Part shown: positions 50,636-59,150 of the stretch, piece after piece
How positions within the stretch are numbered: position 1 is the first letter of the stretch
How the letters are laid out: the number at the start of each line of letters is the position of its first letter
Assembly (NCBI GenBank): GCA_964482495.1
Contig: CAYZXS010000020.1
Span: 1-64,000, forward strand
Reading direction: 5' to 3'
DNA length: 64,000 nt
Source: J029 sp964482495
GTDB taxonomy: Bacteria > Planctomycetota > UBA1135
The notes under the pieces: generated by a model
What the model saw: the letters and a program-made list of their open reading frames with translations, nothing else
The model's database searches: none
Told to the model about the DNA's origin: nothing
Position numbers and translations under genes: made by a program

Positions 50636-52314
50636 CAGTTGGCCTCCGGCTTCTTGGCGGCGTCCAGGAGCTGGATGGCCTCCTGGAGCTCTTGTTCGGC
50701 TTCGCGCTGGGTCTCCAGCTCGGCCCGGCAGTGCATCGCCAGCTGGGCCAGGTCGGGGTCGGCCGGCATGGCCGTGAGACCCCACTCCGCCTTGGCGAGG
50801 GCGGTCTCGGCGTCGCCGGCGGCGAGCGCCATGCCCGCCTCGGCGTACATCCTGCGGGCGTAGGAGGGCCGCAGGTAACCTTGGTGAGAGGCGGCCAGCG
50901 AGGCCTTGGCGGCGTCGAAGCGCTGCTTGGCTTCCTGCCCGCGGGCGTCGAGCTCCTCGTCGCCGACGATGTGCGGCGTCAGCAGGACGATGATCTCGTT
51001 GCGGGTCTCCGACTCGCTGGTGCCGCGGAAGAAGGTGCCGACGAAGGGCAGCGAGCCGAGGAAGGGCACCTGGCTGGTGTCGGTCGTCGTGCTGGTCTCC
51101 ATCAGGCCGCCGATCACGACCGTGTGGCCGCTCTTGACCAGGATGTTGGTCGTGACCTCGGTGGTGCTCTCGTCCGGCAGGCCCGTGACCGGGTTGATCT
51201 CGCCGTCGGAGTTCTCAGGCTTGATCTCCATGCGCACGTAGCCGTCGCCAGAGATGAAGGGCCGGAACTCCAAGGAGGTGCCGACCTCGAGGAAGTTCAC
51301 GGTCTGGGTGGTCGAGGTCTCGGTGGTGGTCTGGCTCAGGTAGCCGAGCCGCCGGCCGATCAGCACCTGCGCCGCGTGCCGGTTGACGGTCAGCACCGAG
51401 GGGTTGCTGAGCACCGTGGACTGGCCGACGGTCTCGAGCGCCTCGATGAAGACCCCGATCTGGTTGCGCAGGATGCCGAGGTGCAGGCCGTCGCTGCCCG
51501 GGGTGGTGAAGCCTTCGGTCGAGGCCCCCACGTTCCAGGAGTTCAGCTCGCCCTTGGAGATGTCGCCGGTGTCGACGCCGTCGAACACCGAGCTGGTGCT
51601 GCCCATGGCCTGGAAGTCCAGGCCGCCGAGGGCCTTGAAGTCGACGCCCAGCTTGTGCTGGTCGTTCAGGCTCACCGACAGGATCGTGGCCTCGACCAGG
51701 ACCTGGCGCGGCGGCACGTCGACCTGGGCCAGCAGGCCGTTGACCCGCTCCCAGCTCTCGTCGGAGGCCAGCAGCAGGAACATCTCCCGCGAGGCCTGGC
51801 CGTTTCCGCCGGTGTCGTCCGACGTCAGGCCGCTGCCGCTCTTCGGACCCTTGATGATGCTCTCGTTGCTGGCGATCAGCGGCGTGAGCATCGGCACGAC
51901 GTCCTCGGCGCGGATGTGGTCCAGGTAGACCACCCGCGGCTCGAAGGGGCTGCCGGCAAGGATCACCGGGGCGGCCTCGCCCTCCTCGACCGCGATCGGC
52001 ACCACGCGGAGCATGCCGTCCTCTTCGTCCAGCTCGTAGCCGTTGACGAACAGGACCTGGCTCAGCGCTTCGCGCGCCGGCACGTCGAAGAGGTTCATGG
52101 TCACCATGCCGGCGACCTCGGGGCCGTAGACCAGGTTCAGGCCGAAGGTGGTGCTGAACATCTCCAGCACGTCTCCGAGGTCCTGGTCCTTCAGGTTTAG
52201 GGTGACGCGGTCTTGCTCCCCGATGGCCTCGACGCCTGTCTCCTCCTGGGCAGGTAAAAATGGCGCCGTCACCAGCAGAGCGGCCGCGAGCGCGAGGTAG
52301 GAGCTTGTTCTCAT
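50635..52314 (-). CDS. gspD: Secretin (GspD/PilQ family), 559 aa
   Basis: A signal peptide (MRTSSYLALAAALLVTAPFLPA) leads to an N0/secretin-TonB short domain (VTLNLKDQDLGDVLEMFSTTFG) and N1/N2 domains (YLDHIRAEDVVPMLTPLI, LLAQVDVPPRQVLVEATI). The C-terminal secretin pore domain includes NPSVLTVNRHAAQVLIG, VKSGHTVVIGGLM and VPFLGSLPFVGTFFRG. It ends with a helical ~90-residue tail. It forms the outer-membrane channel. Its ATG overlaps the preceding stop (ATGA). Confidence 0.93.
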   Translation of the reverse strand: MRTSSYLALAAALLVTAPFLPAQEETGVEAIGEQDRVTLNLKDQDLGDVLEMFSTTFGLNLVYGPEVAGMVTMNLFDVPAREALSQVLFVNGYELDEEDGMLRVVPIAVEEGEAAPVILAGSPFEPRVVYLDHIRAEDVVPMLTPLIASNESIIKGPKSGSGLTSDDTGGNGQASREMFLLLASDESWERVNGLLAQVDVPPRQVLVEATILSVSLNDQHKLGVDFKALGGLDFQAMGSTSSVFDGVDTGDISKGELNSWNVGASTEGFTTPGSDGLHLGILRNQIGVFIEALETVGQSTVLSNPSVLTVNRHAAQVLIGRRLGYLSQTTTETSTTQTVNFLEVGTSLEFRPFISGDGYVRMEIKPENSDGEINPVTGLPDESTTEVTTNILVKSGHTVVIGGLMETSTTTDTSQVPFLGSLPFVGTFFRGTSESETRNEIIVLLTPHIVGDEELDARGQEAKQRFDAAKASLAASHQGYLRPSYARRMYAEAGMALAAGDAETALAKAEWGLTAMPADPDLAQLAMHCRAELETQREAEQELQEAIQLLDAAKKPEAN

Positions 52315-52928
52315 TGGTCCGTAGTCTTGGTTTCCGATCGACTCGAGAGTTCCGGTTCGCGGATCTTGAGGGTCAGGACGGTTTCGCCGTTCTTCAGGTC
52401 CACTTCTCGGGACCGGACGGCCACCACCACGTAGCGGTCGATGCGTTCGCCTTCTTGAACCCGAAGGTCGCCGAAGACGGCGTAGCGGCGGGTGCCGAAG
52501 AGCACCGTTCCGGTGAGTGCCGGGATTTGCGGCACTTCGTCGACCACGGCGACCGGCTCGGGGAGCTCGCCGTCGGGGTCGAAGGGGTCGTCCTCGAGCA
52601 CCGCCGGGACCGACACCGGTCCCTCGGGCACGAGCTCGTCCGGCTTGAGGGCGTCCTCCCAGCCGGCCAGGCGGTCCATGGCGGCCTGGAAGCTGTCCAG
52701 GGCGGCGGCCGGGGCGGCGGGAGCGGGCGCGCCCGGCACCGGCGCCGCGGGCGGCGGCGGCGGCGGCGCGCCGTCGGCGGGCCCGGCGGCGACGGCGTCC
52801 TGGTCGTCTCCGCCCAGCACCATGCCGGACCACGACCAGAGGGCGCCGACCATCAGCAGCCCGAGCATGACGGCCTTGCCCGGCTTCTTCTTGAGCTGGG
52901 TCTTCAGATCCTGCTTCTCCTTGTCCAT
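52311..52928 (-). CDS. PilP/GspC-like inner-membrane connector, 205 aa
   Basis: A basic N-terminus (MDKEKQDLKTQLKKKPGK) and one membrane span (AVMLGLLMVGALWSWSGMVL) are followed by a Pro/Ala-rich linker and a small beta domain (ALTGTVLFGTRRYAVFGD, ERIDRYVVVAVRSREVDLKN) like the homology region of GspC/PilP. The order PilM-N-O-then-this-secretin is that of pilMNOPQ. It is expected to link the inner-membrane complex to the secretin. One-nucleotide stop/start overlap (TGATG) with the gene before it. Confidence 0.75.
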   Translation of the reverse strand: MDKEKQDLKTQLKKKPGKAVMLGLLMVGALWSWSGMVLGGDDQDAVAAGPADGAPPPPPPAAPVPGAPAPAAPAAALDSFQAAMDRLAGWEDALKPDELVPEGPVSVPAVLEDDPFDPDGELPEPVAVVDEVPQIPALTGTVLFGTRRYAVFGDLRVQEGERIDRYVVVAVRSREVDLKNGETVLTLKIREPELSSRSETKTTDQ

Positions 52929-53488
52929 CAGGGATTCTCCGTTTCAGGGGGCTGAGGAAGGCTCTCGGGCAGGGTCGGCACGTTCATGATCGCGAAGAAG
53001 CGGACCTCGCCGCTGCGGCGGTCCTGCTCCTCGGTGGGGAGGCTGAACTCGACCTTCTCGAAGCGCACCCGGAGGGCGCTGTTCTCGAGCTCGAGCACGA
53101 ATTGGACCGCGCTGCGGTAGTCGGCGCGGCCCGAGAAGAACCAGCTCGCCGGGCGGTCGCCCAGGCCCAGGCTCTCCTGGCGGATGTCCACGTGGAGGCC
53201 CAGCCGGTTGGCAACGTCGACGACGTGGCTCTGGATCAGCAGCGGGTTCAGGGAGTAGTCGAGGTTGTCGAGCTTCTCCTCGGCGACCGGCTTGAAGCGC
53301 TCCCAGCCCTCGAGCAGCTGGTCGCGTTCGCCCACGGTGCGCCGGTTCTGGACCATGACGCCGTCGACGCTTTCGAGGCGTTGACGGGCGGCGACCCGGC
53401 GCTCGAGCGAGCCTTCGATGGAGCCGACCCAGAAGGCGGCGGGGACCGCCACCAGGGCGGTCAGGAACAGCATCTTGCGAAGGCTCAT
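52928..53488 (-). CDS. PilO/GspM-like inner-membrane protein, 186 aa
   Basis: A short cytoplasmic N-terminus, one span (MLFLTALVAVPAAFWVGSIE), a coiled-coil stretch (VAARQRLESVDGVMVQNRRT) and a ferredoxin-like periplasmic domain (ADYRSAVQFVLELENSALRV) match PilO/GspM. It would dimerise with the PilN-like protein encoded just upstream; their genes overlap by ATGA. Confidence 0.78.
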   Translation of the reverse strand: MSLRKMLFLTALVAVPAAFWVGSIEGSLERRVAARQRLESVDGVMVQNRRTVGERDQLLEGWERFKPVAEEKLDNLDYSLNPLLIQSHVVDVANRLGLHVDIRQESLGLGDRPASWFFSGRADYRSAVQFVLELENSALRVRFEKVEFSLPTEEQDRRSGEVRFFAIMNVPTLPESLPQPPETENP

Positions 53489-54093
53489 TTCTTGCCTCCC
53501 GGCATGGCCGTTCGGGGCGCCAGGGTGTCCTCGAGGCTGAGCTCGAAGCGGATCTCGTCGCCGCGGTCCCGGACCACCTCCTGGCGGCCGGGGATGACGC
53601 GCTCGTAGCCGACGAAGTTCTGGAGGCGGTCATCCAGCTCCAGCAGCGCGCCCTTGCCGCGCACGGTGGTGACCACGGTGAGCTCGGCCTGGTCCCGGTC
53701 CAGGCCGTCCTTGGCGCCCGGGATGCCGAAGCGGAAGTCCCAGCTGATCTCCTCGATCTGGACGTCGTCGCCGACCTTGGAGGCGATGTCCTTGAGGATC
53801 CAGCCGACGGTCGGCCGCTTCAGGTGCTCGGAGAGCGGGTCGAGCTGGACCGCGTACTGGTTCATCTCGGCGTAGATCTGGGACAGCTCGGCGCGCGCCG
53901 CGCGGGCGGCGTCGTCGGGCTGCTCGGCGGCGGTGGCCTGCTTCTCGATCCGCATCGCCTCGACCGCGAAGGCGCCCGAGACCAGCAGGCTGAGCATCAC
54001 CGCGCCGCCCAGCAGGATCAGCCGCTTGGGCGTCCGGCGCCGGTCCAGGTGGTTGGCGAAGGCGGAGTCGGGCAGGAAGTCGGCGGTCCTCAT
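53485..54093 (-). CDS. PilN/GspL-like inner-membrane protein, 202 aa
   Basis: The N-terminus (MRTADFLPDSAFANHLDRRR) resembles the PilN motif that binds PilM. One span follows (LILLGGAVMLSLLVSGAFAV), then a coiled-coil segment and a ferredoxin-like domain (GALLELDDRLQNFVGYERVI). Upstream in-frame sequence is Arg/Pro-rich shadow of pilM. ATG overlaps the pilM stop (ATGA). Confidence 0.78.
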   Translation of the reverse strand: MRTADFLPDSAFANHLDRRRTPKRLILLGGAVMLSLLVSGAFAVEAMRIEKQATAAEQPDDAARAARAELSQIYAEMNQYAVQLDPLSEHLKRPTVGWILKDIASKVGDDVQIEEISWDFRFGIPGAKDGLDRDQAELTVVTTVRGKGALLELDDRLQNFVGYERVIPGRQEVVRDRGDEIRFELSLEDTLAPRTAMPGGKK

Positions 54094-55217
54094 TCCTCTC
54101 CCCTCATCGCCAGGCCCAGCGCGGGCGTCCACAGGTGCTCCTCCTCGAGGATCTCGGCCGGCGCTTGGATCCCCAACTCGGTGAAGGGGAAGGCGGGCGT
54201 GATCGCGGTCTCGAGGGTCTGGTGGAGGGCGGCCTCGACCTCCGGCAGGGAGGCGCCGAAGCCGGTCAGGGAGATGCCGCCGAGCTCCGCCCCCTTGTTG
54301 CGGGAGTGGAAGTGGCGGATGCAGGCCCGGACCTCCTCGGCGAGCTTGTCGCCCTCCCGCTTCACCGCCTGCAGCAGGTCCACCGCGTGTTCGACGTCGA
54401 GCTTCTGCAGCTCGGCGAGCGAGTCCTGCTTGAGCTCCACTTCGGCCGCGGCGATGGGCTGCGGCGCCAGGGCCTCGCCCGCCAGGTCGCCGAAGGCGGC
54501 CCCGGTGAGCAGGTCGGGCACGGGCGCGTCCTCCTGCCGCTCGCGGTTGGCCAGCTGCTCCGCTTCGCGCTGCAGGGCGCCGAGCAGGGTGCGGCCGTCG
54601 AGCTGCATCGGCTTGAGGAAGCGGACCTCGCCCTCGTGCAGGATGCCGAACAGGGTCCGGTCGAAGCCGATGTGCAGGAATCCCCACGGGGCGGGGTCCT
54701 GGTCGCGCATCGCCAGCAGCGCCCGCGACAGCCCGAAGGCCGTCATCTCCATGCTGACCGGCCGCAGGCCCATGGACTCCACCGCCAGCGTGGCGCGGCG
54801 CAGCTCCGAGGCGCCGGTGGTGAGCAGCAGCAGCTCCTCGCGGTTCAGGCCGGGCAGGCTGTTGAGTTGCAGCCAGCGGTAGGCGACCCCCTCCTCGTCC
54901 TCGACCGCGGCCAGGGCCGTCTGCTCGAGCATCTGGTCCTGGCGTTCGGCCTGGTCCTGGTCGACCGGGACGAGCGTGACGTCGACGGTGTCGCTGCCCA
55001 GCCCCACCACGGCGTCCTTGCCGCGCCAGTGCCGGTTCTTGAGCTCGCCGGCCGCCTGCTCCGCGATCAGGTTGTGGCGGGAGCTGCCCTGCGCCGGGTA
55101 GCAGGCGCAGGCGCGCACCTTCCAGCCCGACGGGCCGCTCTGCAGCTGCAGGAAGCGGGCGTCGAGGGCCCCGATGTGGATCGCGATTGGGGTGTGTTGC
55201 GGGAGTCTCAGCGCCAT
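54090..55217 (-). CDS. pilM: PilM-like actin-fold ATPase of the pilus/secretion inner-membrane complex, 375 aa
   Basis: An actin-like fold is indicated by IAIHIGALDARFLQLQ at the N-terminus, VVGLGSDTVDVTLVPV, and later WGFLHIGFDRTLFGIL and ISLTGFGASLPEVEAAL. The phosphate-binding glycines are less regular than in Pseudomonas PilM, so nucleotide binding may be weakened. PilM is cytoplasmic and binds the PilN N-terminus. It overlaps the small upstream ORF by 10 nt. A 22-codon longer frame upstream is rejected. Confidence 0.78.
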   Translation of the reverse strand: MALRLPQHTPIAIHIGALDARFLQLQSGPSGWKVRACACYPAQGSSRHNLIAEQAAGELKNRHWRGKDAVVGLGSDTVDVTLVPVDQDQAERQDQMLEQTALAAVEDEEGVAYRWLQLNSLPGLNREELLLLTTGASELRRATLAVESMGLRPVSMEMTAFGLSRALLAMRDQDPAPWGFLHIGFDRTLFGILHEGEVRFLKPMQLDGRTLLGALQREAEQLANRERQEDAPVPDLLTGAAFGDLAGEALAPQPIAAAEVELKQDSLAELQKLDVEHAVDLLQAVKREGDKLAEEVRACIRHFHSRNKGAELGGISLTGFGASLPEVEAALHQTLETAITPAFPFTELGIQAPAEILEEEHLWTPALGLAMRGEE

Positions 55218-55348
55218 TCTTCGGTCGCGGCGGTTCGGGAGGTCACGGGAGGGTCCTCGAGGGCGGAGCTGGCGAGCAGGCACAGGAGGACGAAGCCGAG
55301 CGCCGCGACGAAGGCCGCGGCCGGACGCTTCTGGAAGGGATCCTTCAC
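55208..55348 (-). CDS. Small single-span membrane protein in the secretion operon, 46 aa
   Basis: A GTG start overlaps the pseudopilin stop as GTGA (55345-55348), and the stop TGA (55208-55210) lies inside the first codons of pilM. The product is MKDPFQKRPAAAFVAALGFV then a hydrophobic run (LLCLLASSA) and a polar tail. It fits a short bitopic membrane protein. Coupling on both sides argues that it is translated; no family is recognised. Confidence 0.55.
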   Translation of the reverse strand: MKDPFQKRPAAAFVAALGFVLLCLLASSALEDPPVTSRTAATEEWR

Positions 55349-55851
55349 AGCCCGAAGACCGGGTCCCCTTCCGGTGTGGTGGTGGTCGAGTTGGCGCGGA
55401 AGCTGCCGTCCGCGCAGAAGTAGACCCAGCCGGTGGCGTCGTTGGCGGCGCTCATGCTGCCGCCCGGCGCGATCACCAGGATGGTCTCGAGGTCGTTGTA
55501 GGGGTTGGCCGGCACGCCCTCGGTCAGGTAGGGACCGTAGGGGTAGCCGGAGGTGCCCGGCGCCGCGGTGGCGCCCGCCAGGTCGGAGGCCATCAGCAGC
55601 TGATTGCGCAGCACCGCCTCGGTCCAGGCGCCGCCGTCCCAGCCCGGGACCTGCTCCTGGTGCTGGAAGGCGTAGTAATCGATCGCCGTCCTCACCCGCT
55701 GCAGCTCTTGGCGGGTGGAGGTGGCGCGGGCGTCGTCGACCGTGTCCTGGAAGGCCGGGACGGCCATTCCGGCGAGGATCATCAAGATGACGACGACGAT
55801 CAGGACTTCGAACAGCGTGAAGCCCGTGCGGTCGGTCCGGGTGGTCTGCAT
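55345..55851 (-). CDS. gspG: Major pseudopilin/pilin (GspG-like), 168 aa
   Basis: The prepilin signal DRTG|FTLFEVLIVVVILMILAG has Glu at +5, followed by MAVPAFQDTVDDARATSTRQELQRVRTAI (split here only by class: GspG stalk helix) and a compact C-terminal domain with PYLTEGVPANPYNDLETI, the GspG-type PxNP block. It is the first gene of the operon, as expected for the most abundant subunit. The region upstream (55852-56041) should contain the operon promoter. Confidence 0.88.
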   Translation of the reverse strand: MQTTRTDRTGFTLFEVLIVVVILMILAGMAVPAFQDTVDDARATSTRQELQRVRTAIDYYAFQHQEQVPGWDGGAWTEAVLRNQLLMASDLAGATAAPGTSGYPYGPYLTEGVPANPYNDLETILVIAPGGSMSAANDATGWVYFCADGSFRANSTTTTPEGDPVFGL

Positions 55852-56041
55852 GGCTCAGGGCGGAGCGGAGGCTCCACGCCCTTTTCGGCCCAGACCGCTG
55901 GGGTTCTTAAGGAATACCCCGCATCAGGCCGTCAAAGTGCAGAATCGAAGGATGTCGGATTAAGATATTCGGCAATCTCCGCTCAAGTCGGGCGCGGCCG
56001 AGGCGGAGCGGAGGCCACCCCCTCCTCGGCCACCTCGCGCT
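55852..56041 (-). promoter_or_regulatory. Leader region of the secretion operon with an A/T-rich patch and dyad
   Basis: These 190 bases separate top6A from the pseudopilin gene and are more A/T-rich than their surroundings near 55900-55980. A dyad GGGGT...ACCCC spans 55900-55920 around CTTAAG. A TTGACG hexamer occurs on the minus strand, but no well-spaced -10 element is convincing. The promoter location is inferred from gene order only. Confidence 0.3.
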
Positions 56042-57265
56042 TCAGGGCAAGAACTTCTTGGCCTCGCGGAGCTTCTTGGGCAGGTACTCCTCGATGACGA
56101 AATTCAGGCCCCACTTGGCGAAGGCCTGCTGCTCGGCGCGCACCCCCATCTTGAGCATCTGCTTGATGGCGCTCTTCCACTTCGGATAGGCCTGGAAGAA
56201 GGGGTCGTTCTTGAGCGCGTCCTTGGCCCGCTTGACGTCCACGGGCTGCAGCGGGTGGGTGGCGTCCTCCAGGCCGAAGTCCAGGATGTCCTGCGGCGTC
56301 ACGCCCATGAAGGTGGCGGTCGGGACGCAGTACTTGCGGTTGACGTGCGCCGCCGAGCCGGAGCCGACCTTGAGCGTGCGGTAGATGTTGCAGATGCCGT
56401 AGGGGTCGCAGTCGACGAAGGCGTAGACCGGCAGCTTGAGGCCCTCCGCCAGGCGCCGCACGAAGCGCCGGGTGGCCCGCGTCGGCACGCCGCCCATCTC
56501 CACCAGGATGCAGTTGGCGGTGCGCCAGTAGCGGTGGTGGTTGAGGCGCTGGAACATACCGCCGGTCTCGATCACGAGGATGAACTCGGCGGTAGTCTCG
56601 AAGCCCAGGTGGTCGACGGTGCTGGGGATGGTGTAGGCCCCGGAGCCCATCGCGGCGCAGTCGGAGCGGATCGGCTCGTGGGTCTCCGGGTCGCGGTCGA
56701 TCACGGTCAAGGCGCCGACCACCGAGCCGCCGTGCTCCTCGGGCACGAAGCGCAGCTCCTCGCGGGTGACGTCCTGGATCGAGAACATGCCCTCGATGTC
56801 GTCCAGCACCGTGTCCGACTCGCGCTGCTCGTTGAACTTGGCGTCGCCCCAGTTCTTGGAGACGTAGTAGGCCTCTCGCTTGGTGGCGAAGTCCTCGTCC
56901 GAGACCATCTCCTTGGCCAACGCCATCAGCCGCAGGGTCTGGGCGAAGGTCTTGACCGAATTGACGTCCAGGGTGCGCGTCTTGAGGTTGCCGGCCATCT
57001 CGAAGTAGCCGACCTTCTTGTCGAATTTGACGTTCGACAGGTTGCGCTGGGGCATCTGGATCTGGGGCAGGCCGCCGGCGTTGGCGGTCTTGTGGACCCC
57101 CTTGGCGACCTCCTGGATCGAGCTCAGGGCCACCCTCTTGAGGTCCTTGGAGCTCTCGGCGACGTGGGCGCCGACGCTGCGCTTGCGGGCGGCCTTCTTC
57201 TTGGCGGGAGCCTTGGGAGCGGCCTTCTTGGCGGTGGTCTTCTTGCTGGTCTTGCGTGCGGCCAT
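56042..57265 (-). CDS. top6A: DNA topoisomerase VI subunit A (Spo11 family), 407 aa
   Basis: This is the DNA-cleaving subunit of a type IIB topoisomerase. The catalytic tyrosine is in TKREAYYVSKNW (Tyr134, with Tyr133 next to it) in the winged-helix domain. The Toprim metal site is Glu233 (ILVIETGGMF) and Asp285/Asp287 (FVDCDPYG). The first ~30 residues are a Lys/Ala-rich tail (KKTTAKKAAPKAPAKKKAA) like histone H1 or HU tails, an addition to the archaeal enzyme that probably binds DNA. Its ATG overlaps the top6B stop (TGATG). Confidence 0.93.
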   Translation of the reverse strand: MAARKTSKKTTAKKAAPKAPAKKKAARKRSVGAHVAESSKDLKRVALSSIQEVAKGVHKTANAGGLPQIQMPQRNLSNVKFDKKVGYFEMAGNLKTRTLDVNSVKTFAQTLRLMALAKEMVSDEDFATKREAYYVSKNWGDAKFNEQRESDTVLDDIEGMFSIQDVTREELRFVPEEHGGSVVGALTVIDRDPETHEPIRSDCAAMGSGAYTIPSTVDHLGFETTAEFILVIETGGMFQRLNHHRYWRTANCILVEMGGVPTRATRRFVRRLAEGLKLPVYAFVDCDPYGICNIYRTLKVGSGSAAHVNRKYCVPTATFMGVTPQDILDFGLEDATHPLQPVDVKRAKDALKNDPFFQAYPKWKSAIKQMLKMGVRAEQQAFAKWGLNFVIEEYLPKKLREAKKFLP

Positions 57266-58914
57266 CAGATCTTCCGGGTCGTCTCCATGCTCTCGCGCAG
57301 CCTCTCGACCGTGTCCTCGCGGTCCTCGTCCTCGATGCCGAGGATCTCCTGCAGGCCGATGCCGACGTGCGGCAGGTACTTCTCGATGTAGCTCCGCTTC
57401 TGGAACTCATTGGCGACGCGCTTGCCCTTGCGGATGTGCACGCCGAGCTTGCGGCCGGCCTCCTGCAGCGCCAGCCGGACCTCCTTCAGGATCTCGGGGT
57501 AGGGGGCGATGGCCTCCTTGGCCTCGGAGGTGAAGGGCACCCAGACGCTGGCCATGTGGATGAAGATCACCGCCGAGCCCACCGGCAGCGCGCCGCGCGA
57601 CTGGGACAGGCCGTAGTTCTTCCACGAGGTCTGGATCACCGACTTGGTGAAGCCGCAGGCCGCCTGCTGGAAGAGCAGCGGCACCCGGTTGGCGAAGCGC
57701 AGCACCCGCACCGCCTCGTCGGCGTTGCCCAGCAGGTCCTCGGTGTCGGTGGTGCCGCGCTTCTTCTTGGTCTTGCGGATGCGGCCCTTGTTGTCGACCT
57801 CGAGGCGGTCGTCGCCGGGCTTGCCCCAGGCGATGCCGACCTCGATCTGGAAGGGATTGCCGCGGTAGACCGCCGGCGGGCGGGTCGACACCGAGTAGAA
57901 GTCGGCGTCGCACTCCTTCATCAGGCCCTCGCGGATCCGGTCCTCGCCGATGGGGGAGAGGCAGTTGGTCGGCGGCGAGCTGATCTTGGTCTTCTGGATC
58001 GCGCGGTAGAGGCGGTCGGCCTCCTCACGGGCGATCCGGGTCGGGTAGGCCTTCTCGCTCAGCTTGGCGGTGGCCAGGATCTCCTTGGCGACCTTGGGGC
58101 CGACCCGGCAGAACTCCTCCTGCAGGAAGCTGGAGAGCCAGCGGCAGTTGGTGTCCCGCAGCATCTTCATCAGCTCGCCCAGCTCGACGCCATAAGGGTG
58201 GGGTTTGATCTCGGCCGGCCGCTCCGGGACCTTCTTCACCGCCCGCTCGTACTCGCGGCCGTCGGCGCCCGGCGGCACGTAGGTGATCGAGGCGTGCGGG
58301 TTCGAGACCGCGGTCTGCTTGACGTAGTCGTCGACCGAGCGCAGGCCGCGTTGGTAGCTGGCCTCGAGGGTGACCTCGAAGCGAGTGCCGTGCTTCAGGT
58401 GCCAATCGTCGAGCTCCTCGTCCTTGGTGATGAGGGGCTTGTTCTTGGTGAAATCCATCTGGATCTCGAAGCGGTGGGCCCGGCCGCGCTTGGTCTTGGA
58501 CTCGATGCGCGGGCCCTTGCCGGTGGTCATCTGGCCGTAGAGTCCTGCCGCCGAGATGCCGATGCCCTGCTGGCCCCGTGACTGCCGCCGGGAGTGGAAT
58601 TTCGAGCCGTAGAGCAGCTTGCCGAAGATGTTCGGGATCTGCGCCTTGACGATGCCGGGGCCGTTGTCCTGGATCACCACCAGAAAACGGTCTTCCTCGA
58701 GCTGCTGGATCTCGACCAGGATCTCGGGAAGGATGCCGGCCTCCTCGCAGGCGTCCAGCGAGTTGTCGACGGCCTCTTTGATGGTGGTCAAGAGGGCCTT
58801 GCGCGGGTTGTCGAAGCCGAGCAGGTGACGGTTCTTGGCGAAGAATTCGGAGACCGAGATCTCCTTCTGCGCCTTGGCCATCTCCTCGGCGGTGGCGTGC
58901 TTTCTGGGGGCCAC
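57265..58914 (-). CDS. top6B: DNA topoisomerase VI subunit B (GHKL ATPase), 549 aa
   Basis: The GHKL motifs are present: N box EAVDNSLDACEEAG, G1 DNGPGI, and G2 GQQGIGISAAGLYGQMTTG with the ATP lid. A helix-two-turn-helix region (NCRWLSSFLQEEFCRVGPKV) and a transducer domain with the switch lysine region follow, giving the full archaeal-type architecture. ATP-driven dimerisation gates DNA passage with subunit A. It is the first gene of a two-gene operon and is divergent from the sigma factor gene. Confidence 0.93.
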   Translation of the reverse strand: MAPRKHATAEEMAKAQKEISVSEFFAKNRHLLGFDNPRKALLTTIKEAVDNSLDACEEAGILPEILVEIQQLEEDRFLVVIQDNGPGIVKAQIPNIFGKLLYGSKFHSRRQSRGQQGIGISAAGLYGQMTTGKGPRIESKTKRGRAHRFEIQMDFTKNKPLITKDEELDDWHLKHGTRFEVTLEASYQRGLRSVDDYVKQTAVSNPHASITYVPPGADGREYERAVKKVPERPAEIKPHPYGVELGELMKMLRDTNCRWLSSFLQEEFCRVGPKVAKEILATAKLSEKAYPTRIAREEADRLYRAIQKTKISSPPTNCLSPIGEDRIREGLMKECDADFYSVSTRPPAVYRGNPFQIEVGIAWGKPGDDRLEVDNKGRIRKTKKKRGTTDTEDLLGNADEAVRVLRFANRVPLLFQQAACGFTKSVIQTSWKNYGLSQSRGALPVGSAVIFIHMASVWVPFTSEAKEAIAPYPEILKEVRLALQEAGRKLGVHIRKGKRVANEFQKRSYIEKYLPHVGIGLQEILGIEDEDREDTVERLRESMETTRKI

Positions 58915-59150
58915 GATTCCTCCTGTAGTGGTCCGGCCGCTAGTTTGCTCGCCCGCCGTCCGGATTTCCAGTGCGGGGCCTTGTTTATGTCGATTGGGGG
59001 CTGCTTTCGGATCTGGACTGAGCCGCTTAAGCAGTTTGTTTCGAAAAGCTTTGCACGGATTCTTTTAAAAGCAACATCCTTGGTGCAGAAAAGCAACCTC
59101 CTAGTCGATAGAAACCCGTCCGGCGACCCCTCGCCGGGCAGGAAAAACCC
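58915..59150. promoter_or_regulatory. Divergent promoter region between top6B and the sigma factor gene
   Basis: This 236-nt stretch is clearly more A/T-rich than the flanking genes (for example GGATTCTTTTAAAAGCAAC near 59060). It must carry promoters for both directions, but no hexamer pair stands out. AGGA precedes the sigma gene ATG by 9 nt as a likely ribosome binding site. Confidence 0.35.
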
